From Panonychus citri (Eukaryota; Arthropoda; Arachnida; Trombidiformes; Tetranychidae): 64,000 nt of DNA. The notes below the pieces were generated by a model. It made no database searches, was not told where the DNA came from, and saw nothing but the letters and a program-made list of their open reading frames with translations. The position numbers and the translations under genes are program-made. Positions 1 to 12,804 of the stretch are shown here, one piece after another (the first letter of the stretch is position 1; every line of letters starts with the position of its first letter). The stretch covers positions 1,054,001-1,118,000 of the forward strand of contig NW_026515516.1 of NCBI RefSeq assembly GCF_014898815.1. The letters run 5' to 3'.

Positions 1-1722
1 TCAACTCTCAATGTTACCTCAATGTTAACTTTGATTTCCTGTAATGTTAACAGTATAATAGCTTCAAGTCTCTCTCTCACTTGGTCATTTACTTGTTTGT
101 ATTGTCATTGAAGATGATGTCAAGTTAGACCCATGGTCATTCAGTTAATCATCATTTTCATCAATACAACCCAATCTTTCATCAAGGAGCAAATATCCAT
201 CACTTTTTTTCACTTGTTATTAAACAAGAAACAAAAACTTAACCTTAACTGTGTAACTGACCTTTTGTTTGATCTCTTGCTGGACATTGTAATTGATTGA
301 ATTGATCAACTTATGCCTGGAAAACTAATTGCAAACTTAATTCTTGGTCAGTTGTTTACACAAATGCAAAGTGAGGATGTGGGTGAGTGTGAGTGTGCCT
401 ATGGGTAGATGAACAGCCTTCATGTATATTATAACAAGTGACCCCAATTACTTTGACCATTTGTATTTGATTGCTTATCAACTGTTAATATAATCAAAAT
501 CCTCCAACATCATGTTCAGGTTATCAAAATAAATTGTTGCCGATTTTCAGATATTTATTTATTTACTGTAAAACCCTCATGATAATCAAGGTAGGATTTA
601 AGATAATCTATTACAATGTGTGTGTATGTGATATATGACCATGAGATTATTTATCTGATCCATGTTATCATGAAGAAGCAAAGTTATCACAATGTGAATG
701 TTAAAAATTGATTCCAATTCTCATGAGTATGAATCAGCTTCATTTTCACCATGAAACTTTGCCTGTTAACTTTGTTCACTATATCAAATCCCTTGTGAAA
801 TTTGTTAACTGTTCAGATCTTTTGATAAACTCAATCATTATCAACTTTTTAAACTTGACTGATCATTGAAAAAGTTTCAAGTTAATATAATTCACATGGG
901 GAAATTATTGATTTTCATATTTATCGCTATTTGAGTGGATAAAATCTCTGATATTTCTAGAAATTAATGATGAAAACAAGATGAATCTCTGTTTCTGATC
1001 AAGTTATTTACGAAGTCGATATTCAGATGGCTTGAGGCTATCGGTGAATAAAATTTTCTCCATTGAAAAGTTCAAAAACAAATCTCAAGTTCGAACAGTA
1101 CAATTAATTAACAATTACTGATTCTTTTCAAAAAGCTTCAAGTTAATTCAGTAAATTGTCGAGATAAGAGTCACCATCTAGCGGAAGGAAAGAAAAGTGT
1201 AAAAATTCAGGAATTTTATTTATTTGAGAAATCAATGAACATTCATGGAGACAAAATCGACATCGGAATTGATTAAAACTCAATCGAAGTCAAAATCGAT
1301 ACAACTAACAAATTTCGATTTGTCTGAACCAAAAGATTTCCGAAGCTTTTGTTTGTACTTTTTTCAACTGAATTGATACAACGAGTTCTCATGAACTTCT
1401 GGTTTACTCAATTCTCATGAAAAATATTACCGTTTTGGGAAAATTTTTGCTATTTATCTTTGAGATTAATAGATGGTAGCATCTTATTGTGAACATACTG
1501 ATTGTATCAACGATCGAACCTCGAGTTTGAGCAGCAAAGTTCAAGTGTGAGAGGTGAGATATTGATGATGATGAGAGAGAAAAAAATCAGATTCAAGTTC
1601 AGACACATGATAAACTCACTGAGTAACTTTCATTTCCTCATTTGATCATCATCATCATCATTTCTCTTCCTCAATTCCACTTACGTTTCATCATCATCTC
1701 TCAACAACTACTACTATTAATT
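1..1722. other. Intergenic stretch, no gene seen
   Basis: No coding region, RNA gene or mobile element could be supported here. The sequence is AT-rich, with short CT and TCA runs near 1560-1700. A CTCF-like word (CACCATCTAGCGG on this strand) lies near 1172-1184. Confidence 0.6.
1170..1186 (-). promoter_or_regulatory. CTCF-like motif (weak)
   Basis: The reverse complement reads CCGCTAGATGGTGA, which matches most positions of the established CTCF core CCASYAGRKGGCRS. The third position and the GGC/final S positions deviate. It lies about 680 bp upstream of the 1854 ORF. The call rests on the motif alone. Confidence 0.2.
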
Positions 1723-1730
1723 TATATAAG
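1723..1730 (+). promoter_or_regulatory. TATA box of the 1854 gene
   Basis: TATATAAG is a consensus-quality TATA box 124 bases upstream of the ATG at 1854. A transcription start near 1753-1760 would leave a short 5' UTR of about 100 bases. It supports the reality of the downstream ORF, although TATA-like words are common in AT-rich DNA. Confidence 0.45.
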
Positions 1731-1853
1731 TGTCCACAGAAAAAGGTGACAATGTTAATCGCGATCGGATAAAATATAACCAACAGAGTTAAAATTGTCT
1801 ACAATTAACAAGAAATTCAACTTTAAATATCTTCTTCACCATTAACTCTGAAA

Positions 1854-2357
1854 ATGTGCCAAAGTTTTTATCGAATTAGATCAATTTTAATTATTCTTCT
1901 CATTGAATTTAATAAGTTTACTATTGGTAATCTGACAATTAATCAGCTCAACGAGTCAACATTATCCATTCATCCCTGGTTACCCATAGGTAACTTTACA
2001 GGTATCATAATTAACGACAATAGTGCTAATCAAAGTTACTACAATTACAATTATGTTTACAATGTAACATCCGATCAACAATCAACTTCATCGGATAAAA
2101 TTAGTGATGAAATTGATACTGGTGATGGTGAAATTGAAACAATATATCAAAAGATTGGAAATAATTTCAGTGATAAAGTGAATGAGGTTAAGATTAACAC
2201 TAATCTGGATGAATCTTCATTATCATTTCCTGATGATTCACCCACCAAGGAGGAAGATTATGCTGGAGGTAATTATGGTAATGAAGATGATATTCTTGGA
2301 TCTGAAGGTGGAAATGGTAACTTTGCATCTCAGGAAGATGAGGAAGGATTAACATGA
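1854..2357 (+). CDS. Putative small secreted acidic glycoprotein (167 aa), unrecognised
   Basis: Single-exon ORF with no family I recognise. The N-terminus (MCQSFYRIR followed by SILIILLIEF) looks like a signal peptide. The mature part has several N-glycosylation sequons (NLT, NES, NFT, NQS, NVT, NFS) and an Asn/Tyr-rich patch. The C-terminal third is very acidic, with Gly/Asn/Glu-rich low complexity. There are no cysteines after the signal region, so it is not a disulphide-knotted peptide. A TATA box lies at 1723, and AATAAA words at 2685 and 2746 would end a compact mRNA. Codon use is ordinary for the window and the ORF is free of simple repeats, unlike most chance ORFs here. Secretion is inferred from the N-terminus; no function can be given. 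It could be one exon of a longer gene. Confidence 0.55.
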   Translation: MCQSFYRIRSILIILLIEFNKFTIGNLTINQLNESTLSIHPWLPIGNFTGIIINDNSANQSYYNYNYVYNVTSDQQSTSSDKISDEIDTGDGEIETIYQKIGNNFSDKVNEVKINTNLDESSLSFPDDSPTKEEDYAGGNYGNEDDILGSEGGNGNFASQEDEEGLT

Positions 2358-2745
2358 TTCAATTTCCTTTTTATCGGTGATAATTTTCATCTCTTTCTCT
2401 CTCTCAATGTCACTCTGTCTTTTTCTTCAATCATTATAAAGTTGTAAATCTTAAAGAAAAAGAGATGAATCGAAAAGAACAAAAAGAAAATTGGAATTTT
2501 GGATACTCATTTACTCCACTTTTCCATGTGTATTTTCACATAGAAATTCTGAACAACAAAGGATTACAAGAGTTCCAATGGATTAACATTTGATTATTCA
2601 TCATGAACAGTTTATAAATATTATCAATCTAATGGCTAATTGGACATTTGAAATAATAGTTGAGAAACTTTTACAATGTATCGAAATAAATTCGATTCCA
2701 AGAATCTTGATAAATGAATTTAAATTGTAAAATGTTGATTATTTG

Positions 2746-2751
2746 AATAAA
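2746..2751 (+). terminator. Candidate polyadenylation signal
   Basis: AATAAA lies about 390 bases after the stop of the 1854 ORF; a second AATAAA is at 2685-2690. Either could end that transcript. Such words occur by chance in AT-rich DNA. Confidence 0.3.
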
Positions 2752-5700
2752 ATAGAAATTCCCATGAAATTATTCTGAATATTTGTGAAAATCTCTGAAG
2801 ATTAGAAGAGAATAAATTGTTCAAAGAGAGAAAGAATTACAAATTTTTCTCCATTTAGAGAATAATTTTTTGTTTCTGTTTTCTCTTTTTCTCCATAGAT
2901 TATTATTATTCTGTAGCATTTGAGAGTTATTACTACTATCGAATTGTATCTCTACGGAATTGAATAGAGAGAAGATAGAAAACTAATTTTCAGGAAAATT
3001 CTATGAAATTATCTGAGCAATTTGTCTTTCTCCCTGCAAGTGATGAAGGTACATTAATTGAAATGGAAGAGAAAAGAAAAATAAAGATGATGATATAAAC
3101 TAAACCTCTCTGTCAATTGTAGTGTAAATGACATTTATTATTGAAGAGAAAATTTTTCCATTGGTTTTGTTACGATTCCCATTCCCTACTCATCACCATG
3201 AGATAATATTATTACTGAATAATGAACAATGTCACTAAATTGTTGTGCTTAATTTACCTTGGAATTTTTTTTCTGTTACTTCATCACAAAATTGCCCATT
3301 GTTATTTCAAAATGATGATAATGATGATGATGATAACTACAATGTAATAATTTTATATTATTCAATTACGAGTAAGCAATTTGTGGATGATGATGATGAT
3401 GGAGGATGAGTGATGATAATGAGTGTAAATGAACAAGGAAATGAAAAGGTTATAATGATTTGTCAGTAGTCGATGGTGGGTGGTAGATGATGATGAGGGT
3501 ATTTGGAAGATGAGGATGAAAGAAATAAAAGAGAAAATCATCTTAGACAATTCTCATTAATTCATTTGAATGACATGTGAGTTGTGGAGTTGATTAGATT
3601 GCTTTATTATCATCAGAGAGAGAGAGAGAGAGATTTTCTTCTCGAAGGTTAAATTACTGTTATCATCTTCGCGATGATGATAATGATCATCTTCATCATT
3701 ATCTTTCCAGAACTTGAACCATGAAATCAAATTTAGAGTCAATTCCTTTTGTTTCTGGTTCCACGCCTTGGATTTCAAATTGAATTCTGATTCCTTTATC
3801 TTCATCATCATCATGGATACTGAGAAAGATTTTACTGCTTGACCATTGGGAAAAAAAGTTCTTCATGAAACTGAACAGTAAATTCAGTCGACTATCAATT
3901 TGTGTGTATGTGCGTATTTGTTTGCATCATGGTAACTTGTTCAATCTAAATCATTTATCCTGGATCTGGATTTATCTCTCGTTGTGTTCAATAGGATGAG
4001 GATGCTTTTTTCTTGAAAGTAACCATGGTTACATCGAAAGTGGAAAGATTGAGATAAACAATGATAACAATGCTAGAGAATACAACAACAATCAAAGAAT
4101 CATTTGTTAAGAATCATTGAATTTGTTCAGGAAAATGAATCAGAAAAGGAAGATGAGAAAAAAATAACAGAAACTAAATAAGGAAAATGTTTCAATGGGA
4201 AGATAATGTTTCGTTAACATTATCATCATTATCCGTTGGATTATCATTCTTGTCATCATGTATTTTCATTTGCTTAAATGTACATCATGGTGAAATAATC
4301 GATACAGAATTTGCGGAATCCAGAATGAAGAAGAAAAAAAATCACAAGAAAAAAATTAGTCTCTAAACAGAATCGCTATTACATATGATGAAGATCATCA
4401 TCAGAATCTTTATCTTCATTTTCATGATCATTATCAAAAGAAACAGGGAGATATTCATGAAAGAAAAGGGGAAAAGTTCTGAGTTTTTTTATCCTTTTTC
4501 TTATTTCTCATTTATTCATCACTTATTTACTTTTCTTCTTTCATGATAATTCTTGTGCTAATACCTCATGATACTTTCTCATAAGTATTATCATTATTAT
4601 CATTTGAATGAGAATTTTAATAAAAATGTTTTCTCTTTTTCTTTATCTTTCTCTGAACAAAAGATTCTTAATATAAATGATAAGTTTGTTCATTAGTCTC
4701 ACTTAAACTGTTCGGTAATCGATAATATTTTTTTTCTCTTTCATATTCATCTTTTATCTTCCTAATCATCTGTTCAATAGTATAAATTATGATCATGGAG
4801 AAAAAGAGAGAACAAAAAAGTTCTGACAAAAATCCTCAGAATTTCATGTTAATCGATTGAAACAAGAGATAATATTTCATCCCAAATTCGAGGAAAAAAA
4901 TCGACTTCATCCTCTGTTCTCTATTTTCACTTCTAAATGAATATCGTTGATAGTGAAAATTCTGATAATGATATTTACTATTCTGAGAGAATTCTCATCA
5001 TCATATTTACTTTTATCATCGTAAGATAATAGAGAGAGAGAAACGATGAGAAAATAAATTCCTTTTTTCTAACTTTTTCGTACTAAACCATCATCATGGT
5101 TACGAAAAGATGAAACTTTATTTTGTTCTGATTAATTTCCAGGGAAATAAACATGAGAAGTATCGAGATTTCCAGGAAATTACCTGAAATTCAATAGAAA
5201 TATAAAAATATTCTCATTTTTATGAACACAATTCCTGAACTTTGTTTCATTATATGAGAAATTTGAGTTCAATTTGATTATGAACTTTAATCGTAACCAG
5301 AATTCCAGAGAATTGGATTTGATTCAGAATATATAATTCACTGAATAATATTATTATCACACATGGATTTCAAAGTATTGAATTCTATCAAAGGTTTCGA
5401 GTTCATTTAACATTTTCATATACATCATTTTCCATGAATAATATCATGATAGCCTTTTGGGAAGTTGGTGTTACATTGAATTACATGAACTTCCAATGAA
5501 AATTTGATTATAACAGAAAAGTTTATCATGTTAACCATTTGAATCTTTCTCTCGGATGATTAGCTGGTTAGATGGAAATTAAATAATCTTGTCTCATCTT
5601 CTAATTACAATTAACAACTACGAGGAAACATAAATAAGGATGTAACTTGTTAAATCAGTCACGTTTTCCTAATTCATTTGCCTTCCAAGAGAAATGTTAA

Positions 5701-6810
5701 CCTTACCACTCTCATCATATCCCCTCCCAGAGAAAGATATACATGGGAATATGCTTGGAATAACCTTCTATACATGGTAAACTTACAGGGTATTAGAATG
5801 TTACAGTTACTTTGATGAAGGAAGATGAAGAAGAAAAAATAAGTGAGAAGATGAATTTAGGAGATTAATCCAATTTCGGGATGAAGATGATCATCAGCAA
5901 TCACTGGTCAATATTTACTTCTAAACACTTGGAATCGATAGAGAAGATGAAACAAACTGTTCACTTTTATTCTCATCTTCATCCATCACCCAATCTCTTC
6001 ATCTTCCTTTTTTTCCAATGAATTTCTGTTCCAACTAATCTTCATCATAATCATCAATATATATCACCCAACACCCTACAGAGAGTAAACATCGAGCTGA
6101 TTAATAAGCTCGATATCGATATCATTTTCTTTTTCTCTCTGAGTCTCATTTTTTTTTTCATTTCCAATTTCGATTTCATGTTCATCTCTTTGATTCTTTT
6201 TTTATTCTTTCGATTAGTTTTTTCCTCTTCTCCATGTTTGTAGTAATAAAAATTGTTTACACCGAGAAAAGAATTGAAAGAAAATGACATCTTATCTTTT
6301 TCTGTGTATTTGGTGTTGACACACTGACATAGCATTGGGAGGGAAATGATGAGCATCATGATGATCATGATGAAATTGGAATAGAAATGAAAAGAAATCG
6401 ATGAGTAAAAATGATTGTTAGCTGTTTGATGTTCCCTTCCAATTCAACTGAGTTTCTCATCTTCTTTCTCTCTCTCTCCTTATTTATCATCTTGATTTCC
6501 ACTATCATCAGCACACCATCACCACCATCATCAGTTTCATGTTCACGATAAATTGTATCACTCAGATTCAAATGGTCATAAACAATATAATATAATAAAT
6601 GGGAAAACATTCAATTCTGTTTCATGAATACAATGAATAAGAATAAAAAAAACATGGTTAAAGTTGAATCATCAATCTGAATTTAATGATAACACTTTAG
6701 ATGAAGTTGATTGTTGAAAAGTTATTTTTCTGAATAAACAAATCATTTTAATCCTTTCAATTGATTTAATCCGATTGCTTAATCCTAAATCCTTATTATC
6801 ATACATCTAA

Positions 6811-6820
6811 TAGATGGCGT
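6811..6820 (+). promoter_or_regulatory. CTCF-like core AGATGGCG
   Basis: TAGATGGCGT contains the YAGRKGGCR core of CTCF sites. The flanks do not extend the match. It is listed because GC-rich words of this kind are rare in the surrounding AT-rich DNA. Confidence 0.2.
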
Positions 6821-7438
6821 AACCAACTAACTAACTAATTAAAACCAAATTAAATATTGTGAGTTAATTTGATTCACATAAAAGGCAAAGATAATCCAAT
6901 TGATAGTATTAGATTTGATTATTTGATTAGCTGCAAGTTAAATGTTGTTAACTTAATTGTTTCTTTTAACATTTTGGTGAAAAAATTGTGTTACTTTTTG
7001 AGAAGGCGCAAAATTTGAATATTTCAAAAGAGTTTCTAATCTAAATGATGACCAGTGTCCAAGAAATTAGTTACTAATATTGATAAGAATACATTCAGTT
7101 TGAATTATTAGACCCTGAGGATATTAGAAGTTAATTGTGATTAGAATATAAAATTAACTCGGAAACAAGAAGAATCCAAACGATCATTAAATTAATTAAC
7201 TAACTAAACGAATCAACTAATTGTGACCATTGGTCATCTGTCCATTTTTCCAAGAGATGGAAACAATATAATCGATGTCAAATTTAGTTGTTTGAAGAAA
7301 TGAAAAAACAAAAATCAATTGATAAAAAAGTTCATCTCTTGTATTGTATTAATAGCTAAATTGTTCTGGACAATCAATAATATAAATTGTGTAACAAGTA
7401 ATAACAACAATCAATATTGAAAAGAAAAGCTAACAATT

Positions 7439-7450
7439 AGCCTGAGGCTA
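7439..7450. promoter_or_regulatory. AP-2-like palindrome GCCTGAGGC
   Basis: AGCCTGAGGCTA contains GCCTGAGGC, the preferred form of the TFAP2 consensus GCCNNNGGC. Related words with ACCTGAGGC occur at 10390, 40088 and 59483. The assignment is by motif only. Confidence 0.3.
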
Positions 7451-8249
7451 CGATGTAATATTTAGCCATTAAAACTTAAACTCAGAAGCGAAGGTGAAGA
7501 AAAAAAAATATAACTATCGCCTCTAAATGATGTACTTGAAGGTTTTTACTTCAATATTATTCACCATCACCATGAAAGATTCATGATAATGGTGTTCATG
7601 ATGATCAAAGAGAAAGAGAGAAAAGTAATAATTCATGTAATATTAACTCGCTTGGATCATTAATCAAACCAAAAGTATCGTAAATGAAAAGATGAATAAA
7701 AGGGAAGAGGAAATAGACTCTGAGAGAATCAACTTATCTTCCTTTTATTATTCTTCTTCCATGTATCAAATCTGAATTTATCTTCGATTAACAATAACAA
7801 TAGAATAATAATATTTTCTCTTTCTCTTTTTCTCCAACTAATCTGATCATATTTTGGAACATGGAACATCTTATCATTTCTCTGATTCTATTCCTTTTTA
7901 ATATCAAATTATAGTCATGATATTTTCTTTCTGTTTTAAGTTCTAATATTTTCAGTTTCAAACTCGATTATCAATCTACAGTAAATACGAAACTCTGGTA
8001 CTTGTATCTTTCTAATGGTGGCGATGATGGTCTCGGTGAATTCTGAAGATATATATAACTTTGTTGTCTCAATGAAATTATATCATGAAAAGTGAATGAC
8101 GAATGAAATTCTTATCATTTTTTTTTTGTATCGTTCTTTTTACTTTTATTCTGATTCCATGAACACTCAAATTCAGGTTTCAGACTTTTGCATGATATTG
8201 ATTTTATTTTCTAAATGCAAACTCAATATCTTGAAACTTTCTTTGTAAA

Positions 8250-8272
8250 TCTCTCTCTCTCTCTCTCTCTCT
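8250..8272. repeat. (CT)n microsatellite
   Basis: Uninterrupted CT dinucleotide run in non-coding DNA. It is one of many CT/GA tracts in the window. Confidence 0.9.
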
Positions 8273-11200
8273 CTTCCTATTGTAATATGTATATTATTCA
8301 ATAGCTATTGTATCTTGGATTCAAAGTTTATCATGTATATGAAAAAAAAGATCAAATTTTCCCCTGAGTTTATTTTCAAGTCTATTGTGTCAGTTTATAA
8401 ATCCATTTCCAATCAGTGCTGAATATTGACCAGAACTTTTTTACTCCTTAGCAACTCTGGTAATCCCTGATCACTCAGTAATCCCAAAATTATATTGTTG
8501 TTGTCCCATGAAATTGCAATAATAATCTTATTTGTAACAATAACCTTGGTCAACAATTAACTGGAAGCCTAAATAATTTTTAAGGGCCAATTAAATTGTG
8601 CAATCAAATTGAATTGTTTGTTTACCTTTTTCTCAACAAAATAATCATCACTAGGAAAACATTATTCTCATTATGATTAACTTTCTCAATTGAATCGATT
8701 CAAGGTTGACAAGTTATACTATCACTATTATAATCACATCTTATTAACCATGATAATATATCAATTTAATGAATAAATTGAATGAAAGTTCTGATTAAAA
8801 GAGAGAGAGAGAGACCAAAAAGAAGGGAAAAAAATCTCTTCATCATTTTCTCTCTTTGGTAAATTGTATCAAGATCATTCTCAATCTCTGATCCTCTAAT
8901 TGATCGTTATCATTTCCATCATCATCTTTATCGTTATCATAATTAATCTGTTACCTTGATCAGTTAATCTTAATCTCTCTATTGATTGTTTATCACGTCT
9001 TGGGACCATTTTGTTGTTGTTGTTGTTTATTTGCTGCTAATCAATGTTATCATTTGGTAAATTGTCACCAAGGGTAATGTTAATCAATGAGAAATTAAAT
9101 TATCTCTCCTTCTGAATGATATTAATTTGAATAAGAAAAGCAATTTAATTCATTACACTAAGGGAACAAATCTTTCGATTTCATGATAAGTTGATGAGGT
9201 GATGTGATCGCTCAGTGGGTGAGTTTTAAATTTGATTAAAATCATGAAAGAAAGGGAAATTTATATTTATGTGCTAAGAAAAGTTCTGGATGATTTTGGG
9301 AATTGGAATTGTTGATTATTCAGAAAATTGAATCAGCTGATGATGTGTAACGAAAAGTTTGTTATATCAACATGAAGAGAAGAGGATAATAGTTTCATGA
9401 TGAAGATGAAGATGAAGATGAAATAAAAAGTTCTTACGGATCAGTTACCTAAATCTTTCCTTTTCTCTTCCTCTTTCTCTTTTCTCTCATCATTTTTTTG
9501 GAGCACAAGATTTTCTTTTTTCAGTTCTTAAAGTTTACCCTGAATCACTGAATTGGAAACCCATCATCAGGGTACACAGAATGTTGATGATGAGAAGAGG
9601 CGAAAAATGGAAGAAAAAAGTTCGAAAAAATTCTTTTTTCAATTCTTTTATTTCTCTTTTATTTTGTATCGAATCAGTTGTCGAACTGTTTTCTTTCTTC
9701 TGTTCGAGGTTTCGATCCACTTAATGGTCCTATTCTTTATATAAACTGCCAACAGAAATCATCATGTTGATAATTTACTGAGAGTGTTATTGATGAACAT
9801 TTCAAATGTGATTAAATGAATTGTAACGAACAAAAAACTTTTCATCAATGAACAACTTATTCTGTAAATATTATCATCGTTATCATCATTTCAAGTCTTA
9901 TGTTGATAGTAAAGGTATACAATCAATCATTGAGATAAATGTAACAAGACAAAGATGAAAAACTTTCCAATGGGAAAATCATATTATAAATAAAATTACA
10001 TGGAAATAGGAATCAAGATCAAGATTTTGACCTTGAAAACTGCACCAAGAACACCAGTACTTATAACTAGGTAAACCTGGACATCATCACATAATAAATT
10101 ACATTGGTCAAGAGTAATTTAAGTTCAGTGTTGTTGTTATTGTCGTTGATTTTTATCATTTTAAAAACGTCAATTTGTCAACAATCAATTTGCTTGGTTA
10201 ACATAATGAGACTGGACAATTTTTAGGTCTACTTAAAAATCATCAATTACAATTGTAATCGATTAGTTTTATAAGCAATCTTAATGTTGAACAAAAAACA
10301 ACAAAATAAATGTCCACAGGTAAGTTAATAAAAAAATTTGGGGAAATACAAACTATCAACAAAGTTTTACATGCAATAATATTCTAATTACCTGAGGCTA
10401 TTTTCAAGTCGATAATAATCCTCCCCTAAAATAGATTAATGTCACAAAGAGCAAGGCAAAAGATAAATTAGGAAAAATCTATCATCTTACCTGGATTTTT
10501 CATCTTTTTTGCAACAATAACAACAACAACAACAACAAACTAATCATCATCATCATCATTAATAATACAAACAAACTTGATGGGCTTTCGCAACTCCTTA
10601 CATAATGAACTTGCCCTTGAAGTTTTCTCTCTCTCCAGGTAAATCTTATCACTTTGTGATATGAAACCTTTTGTGTTTTGCTTTCAGAAGATATAAATAA
10701 TTTTTAATTATCATGGCGATGAAATTTTGAGTTCTTAAAATTATAATATAATGATGATAATATTTACGTGGCTCTAACCCAAAGTTGATAATATTGGTGA
10801 AAGTTAAAAGGATCTGAAAAGTAAACAAGAAATTGGCTCATTGATGGATAGATAAATGTAAAGGGAGAGAGGGGTGAGGATGAGGATGAGGATGATAAGC
10901 ATCATGAATTAAGATCAAGGTTGTTTGGATGCTACAAAAGTAAATGATTATAATAATAATATAGCATTTGAATGATTATCATGAAAATCAGGTAAGAAAA
11001 AAAAATCTGTGGGAAGTTTCAATGTTTGTTTACAATGTTTTCTCAGATAAATAATGTTGATAACGATGATAATGATGATGATGATGCTCATGATGATCTT
11101 GATACTCTTGTCACGTTTGGACATTTCCCTTCACGATGATTAACACATCTACATTTATACGTACATAGATATTAACGATAAACGTTTTTCACGAACTTGA

Positions 11201-12203
11201 ACATAATGATAATCGTTATTATCTTTGTTTTTTGCCAAAGAGATTATCAAACAATCAAATGGTCAACATTTACTTTGATATATGAATATTAATCAGTATC
11301 ATCTTGTTAATTGTCACAATTAATTAGCCAACTGTCCATGAAACAAAACAAAACTTATCTCAGGTTCAACTTTTCAATCTGATTGTCATGATTGAGTGTT
11401 AATTGTTAGTATTACAAGTTGATTAATCTAATAAATTGTTGGTTTTGACTATTGGTTCAATTATGTTGATCTGATTGTTTATCATCAACAATAATCAAAC
11501 CTAATTTTTGGTTTGTGAGAAATTTAAAAACGGAAACACAATCAACTAATTGCTTAACCTTTACCTCAATAGCTAATCATAAACTTGATTAACTAACAAG
11601 TAAGGTAAATGTAAATTATTTTTCCAACAGGTTATATGTCATCTTATCAGATGGAGACAACAATTAATTATTTGATTTAATTGCATTTCCTTTGCGTAAA
11701 ATTTTTAAATAGTAATAATTGGATCACAATTAAGGCTGAAGATTAGCTTAATGTTACAACAATTTATGGATTTCTGATCGATTTAGATAAACAGGAATTC
11801 CGTTGAGAAATTAATTAACGTAGTGACAATTTAAATCGGATTAAAGTCATAGGTTTTTTTCATCATACAATTACGATTCATGTTTTGATGCAAACATTGA
11901 GGAACCTGAAACACTACAAAGATATCGAAACTAGCATTCGATAGCTTTTCAAAATTCTGGACCAAAAAACAGAACCAATGTCGTAAAGGTCAAAAGTTAT
12001 AAATTTTTGAAAATTTCTCTTTCGATTTCTTTTCTTATTATCGTCGTATCCTTAGTACCATAGCCTCATAAAGAGCCTGAAGTAATTTTATGGACACAAA
12101 AATGATCTGATCTGCGACATGCGACGGTATATGAACCAGAAACACTCGAAGTTCAAAGTTATCTTACCACTAAATACACGAAACTAACTAAACGAAACTA
12201 TTA

Positions 12204-12802
12204 TTAGATTGATTCACTCAAAGATACGGAACTTCATTTTTGATTTTTGATTTAATTAGTGGTACGATTTTTTTAATATCTATCTTAAACTAGCGAGAAA
12301 ATAGTAAGAATTTTATTTTAATTAAAAAAAAAATTAATAAATCGAACAATTAATTAATTATTGTAAAAAAGTCGAAAAAAGTCAATTTTCAAAAATAACA
12401 AATTTCCAAAAAAAGTAATACTCCCCCCTTTGATTTGCTCGGCAAATTTTTTGGACTTTTTCGCTTCGATTGTCCACTAAATCTTTATTCTATCAATTGT
12501 AAAATTTCTAATTACCTTAATCAATTAAAAAGCCTTAGGTGATTATAATTAAGCTTTCAGAAAAAAAATCAACTGATTAATTGATTTTCTAGGCCCTTCC
12601 AAACTCAGAAAAAGTGATTTTTCTCGATTTTTTATGTTTAGTTCGAATTTTCGAAAACTGGTGAATTTAGATCGAGAATTTCACCCCACATTATCAAACT
12701 AGATTCTTGTGAACACAAATTGTACAATATAATTAGAATCAGATGAGTTTTCAAAAAATCATTTAAATTCAAACGTCCGTACCTTTGAGTGAATCACCCT
12801 AA
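12204..12802. mobile_element. ~600 bp non-autonomous DNA transposon (MITE-like)
   Basis: The left end reads TTAGATTGATTCACTCAAAG followed by ATACGGA. The right end, reverse-complemented, reads TTAGGGTGATTCACTCAAAG followed by GTACGGA. The two form a terminal inverted repeat of roughly 28 bp with a few mismatches. A TA lies directly outside each end (12202-12203 and 12803-12804), which fits a Tc1/mariner-type TA duplication, though TA is too short to prove it. There is no ORF inside. The mismatched ends suggest an old insertion. The family is unrelated to the CAGCCA-ended elements at 28.4, 57.5 and 59.5 kb. Confidence 0.7.
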
Positions 12803-12804
12803 TA

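Larger units (their letters stand above)
2770..12203. other. Long gene-free stretch with simple repeats
   Basis: No credible gene was found. ORFs at 3362-3814, 6054-6610 and 9535-9744 are low-complexity translations of TCA/ATG and CT/GA runs, without exon-like borders. The stretch holds (GA)n near 3616-3631, (CT)n near 8250-8272, many GATGAT/ATCATC runs, an AP-2-like palindrome at 7439 and a CTCF-like core at 6811. It may be intergenic or intronic. Confidence 0.5.

Noticed and set aside
6054..6610. Overlapping minus-strand ORFs of 104 and 81 aa
   Set aside because: Met/Ile/Lys-rich translations of ATG/TCA and CT runs, with no splice or promoter support.
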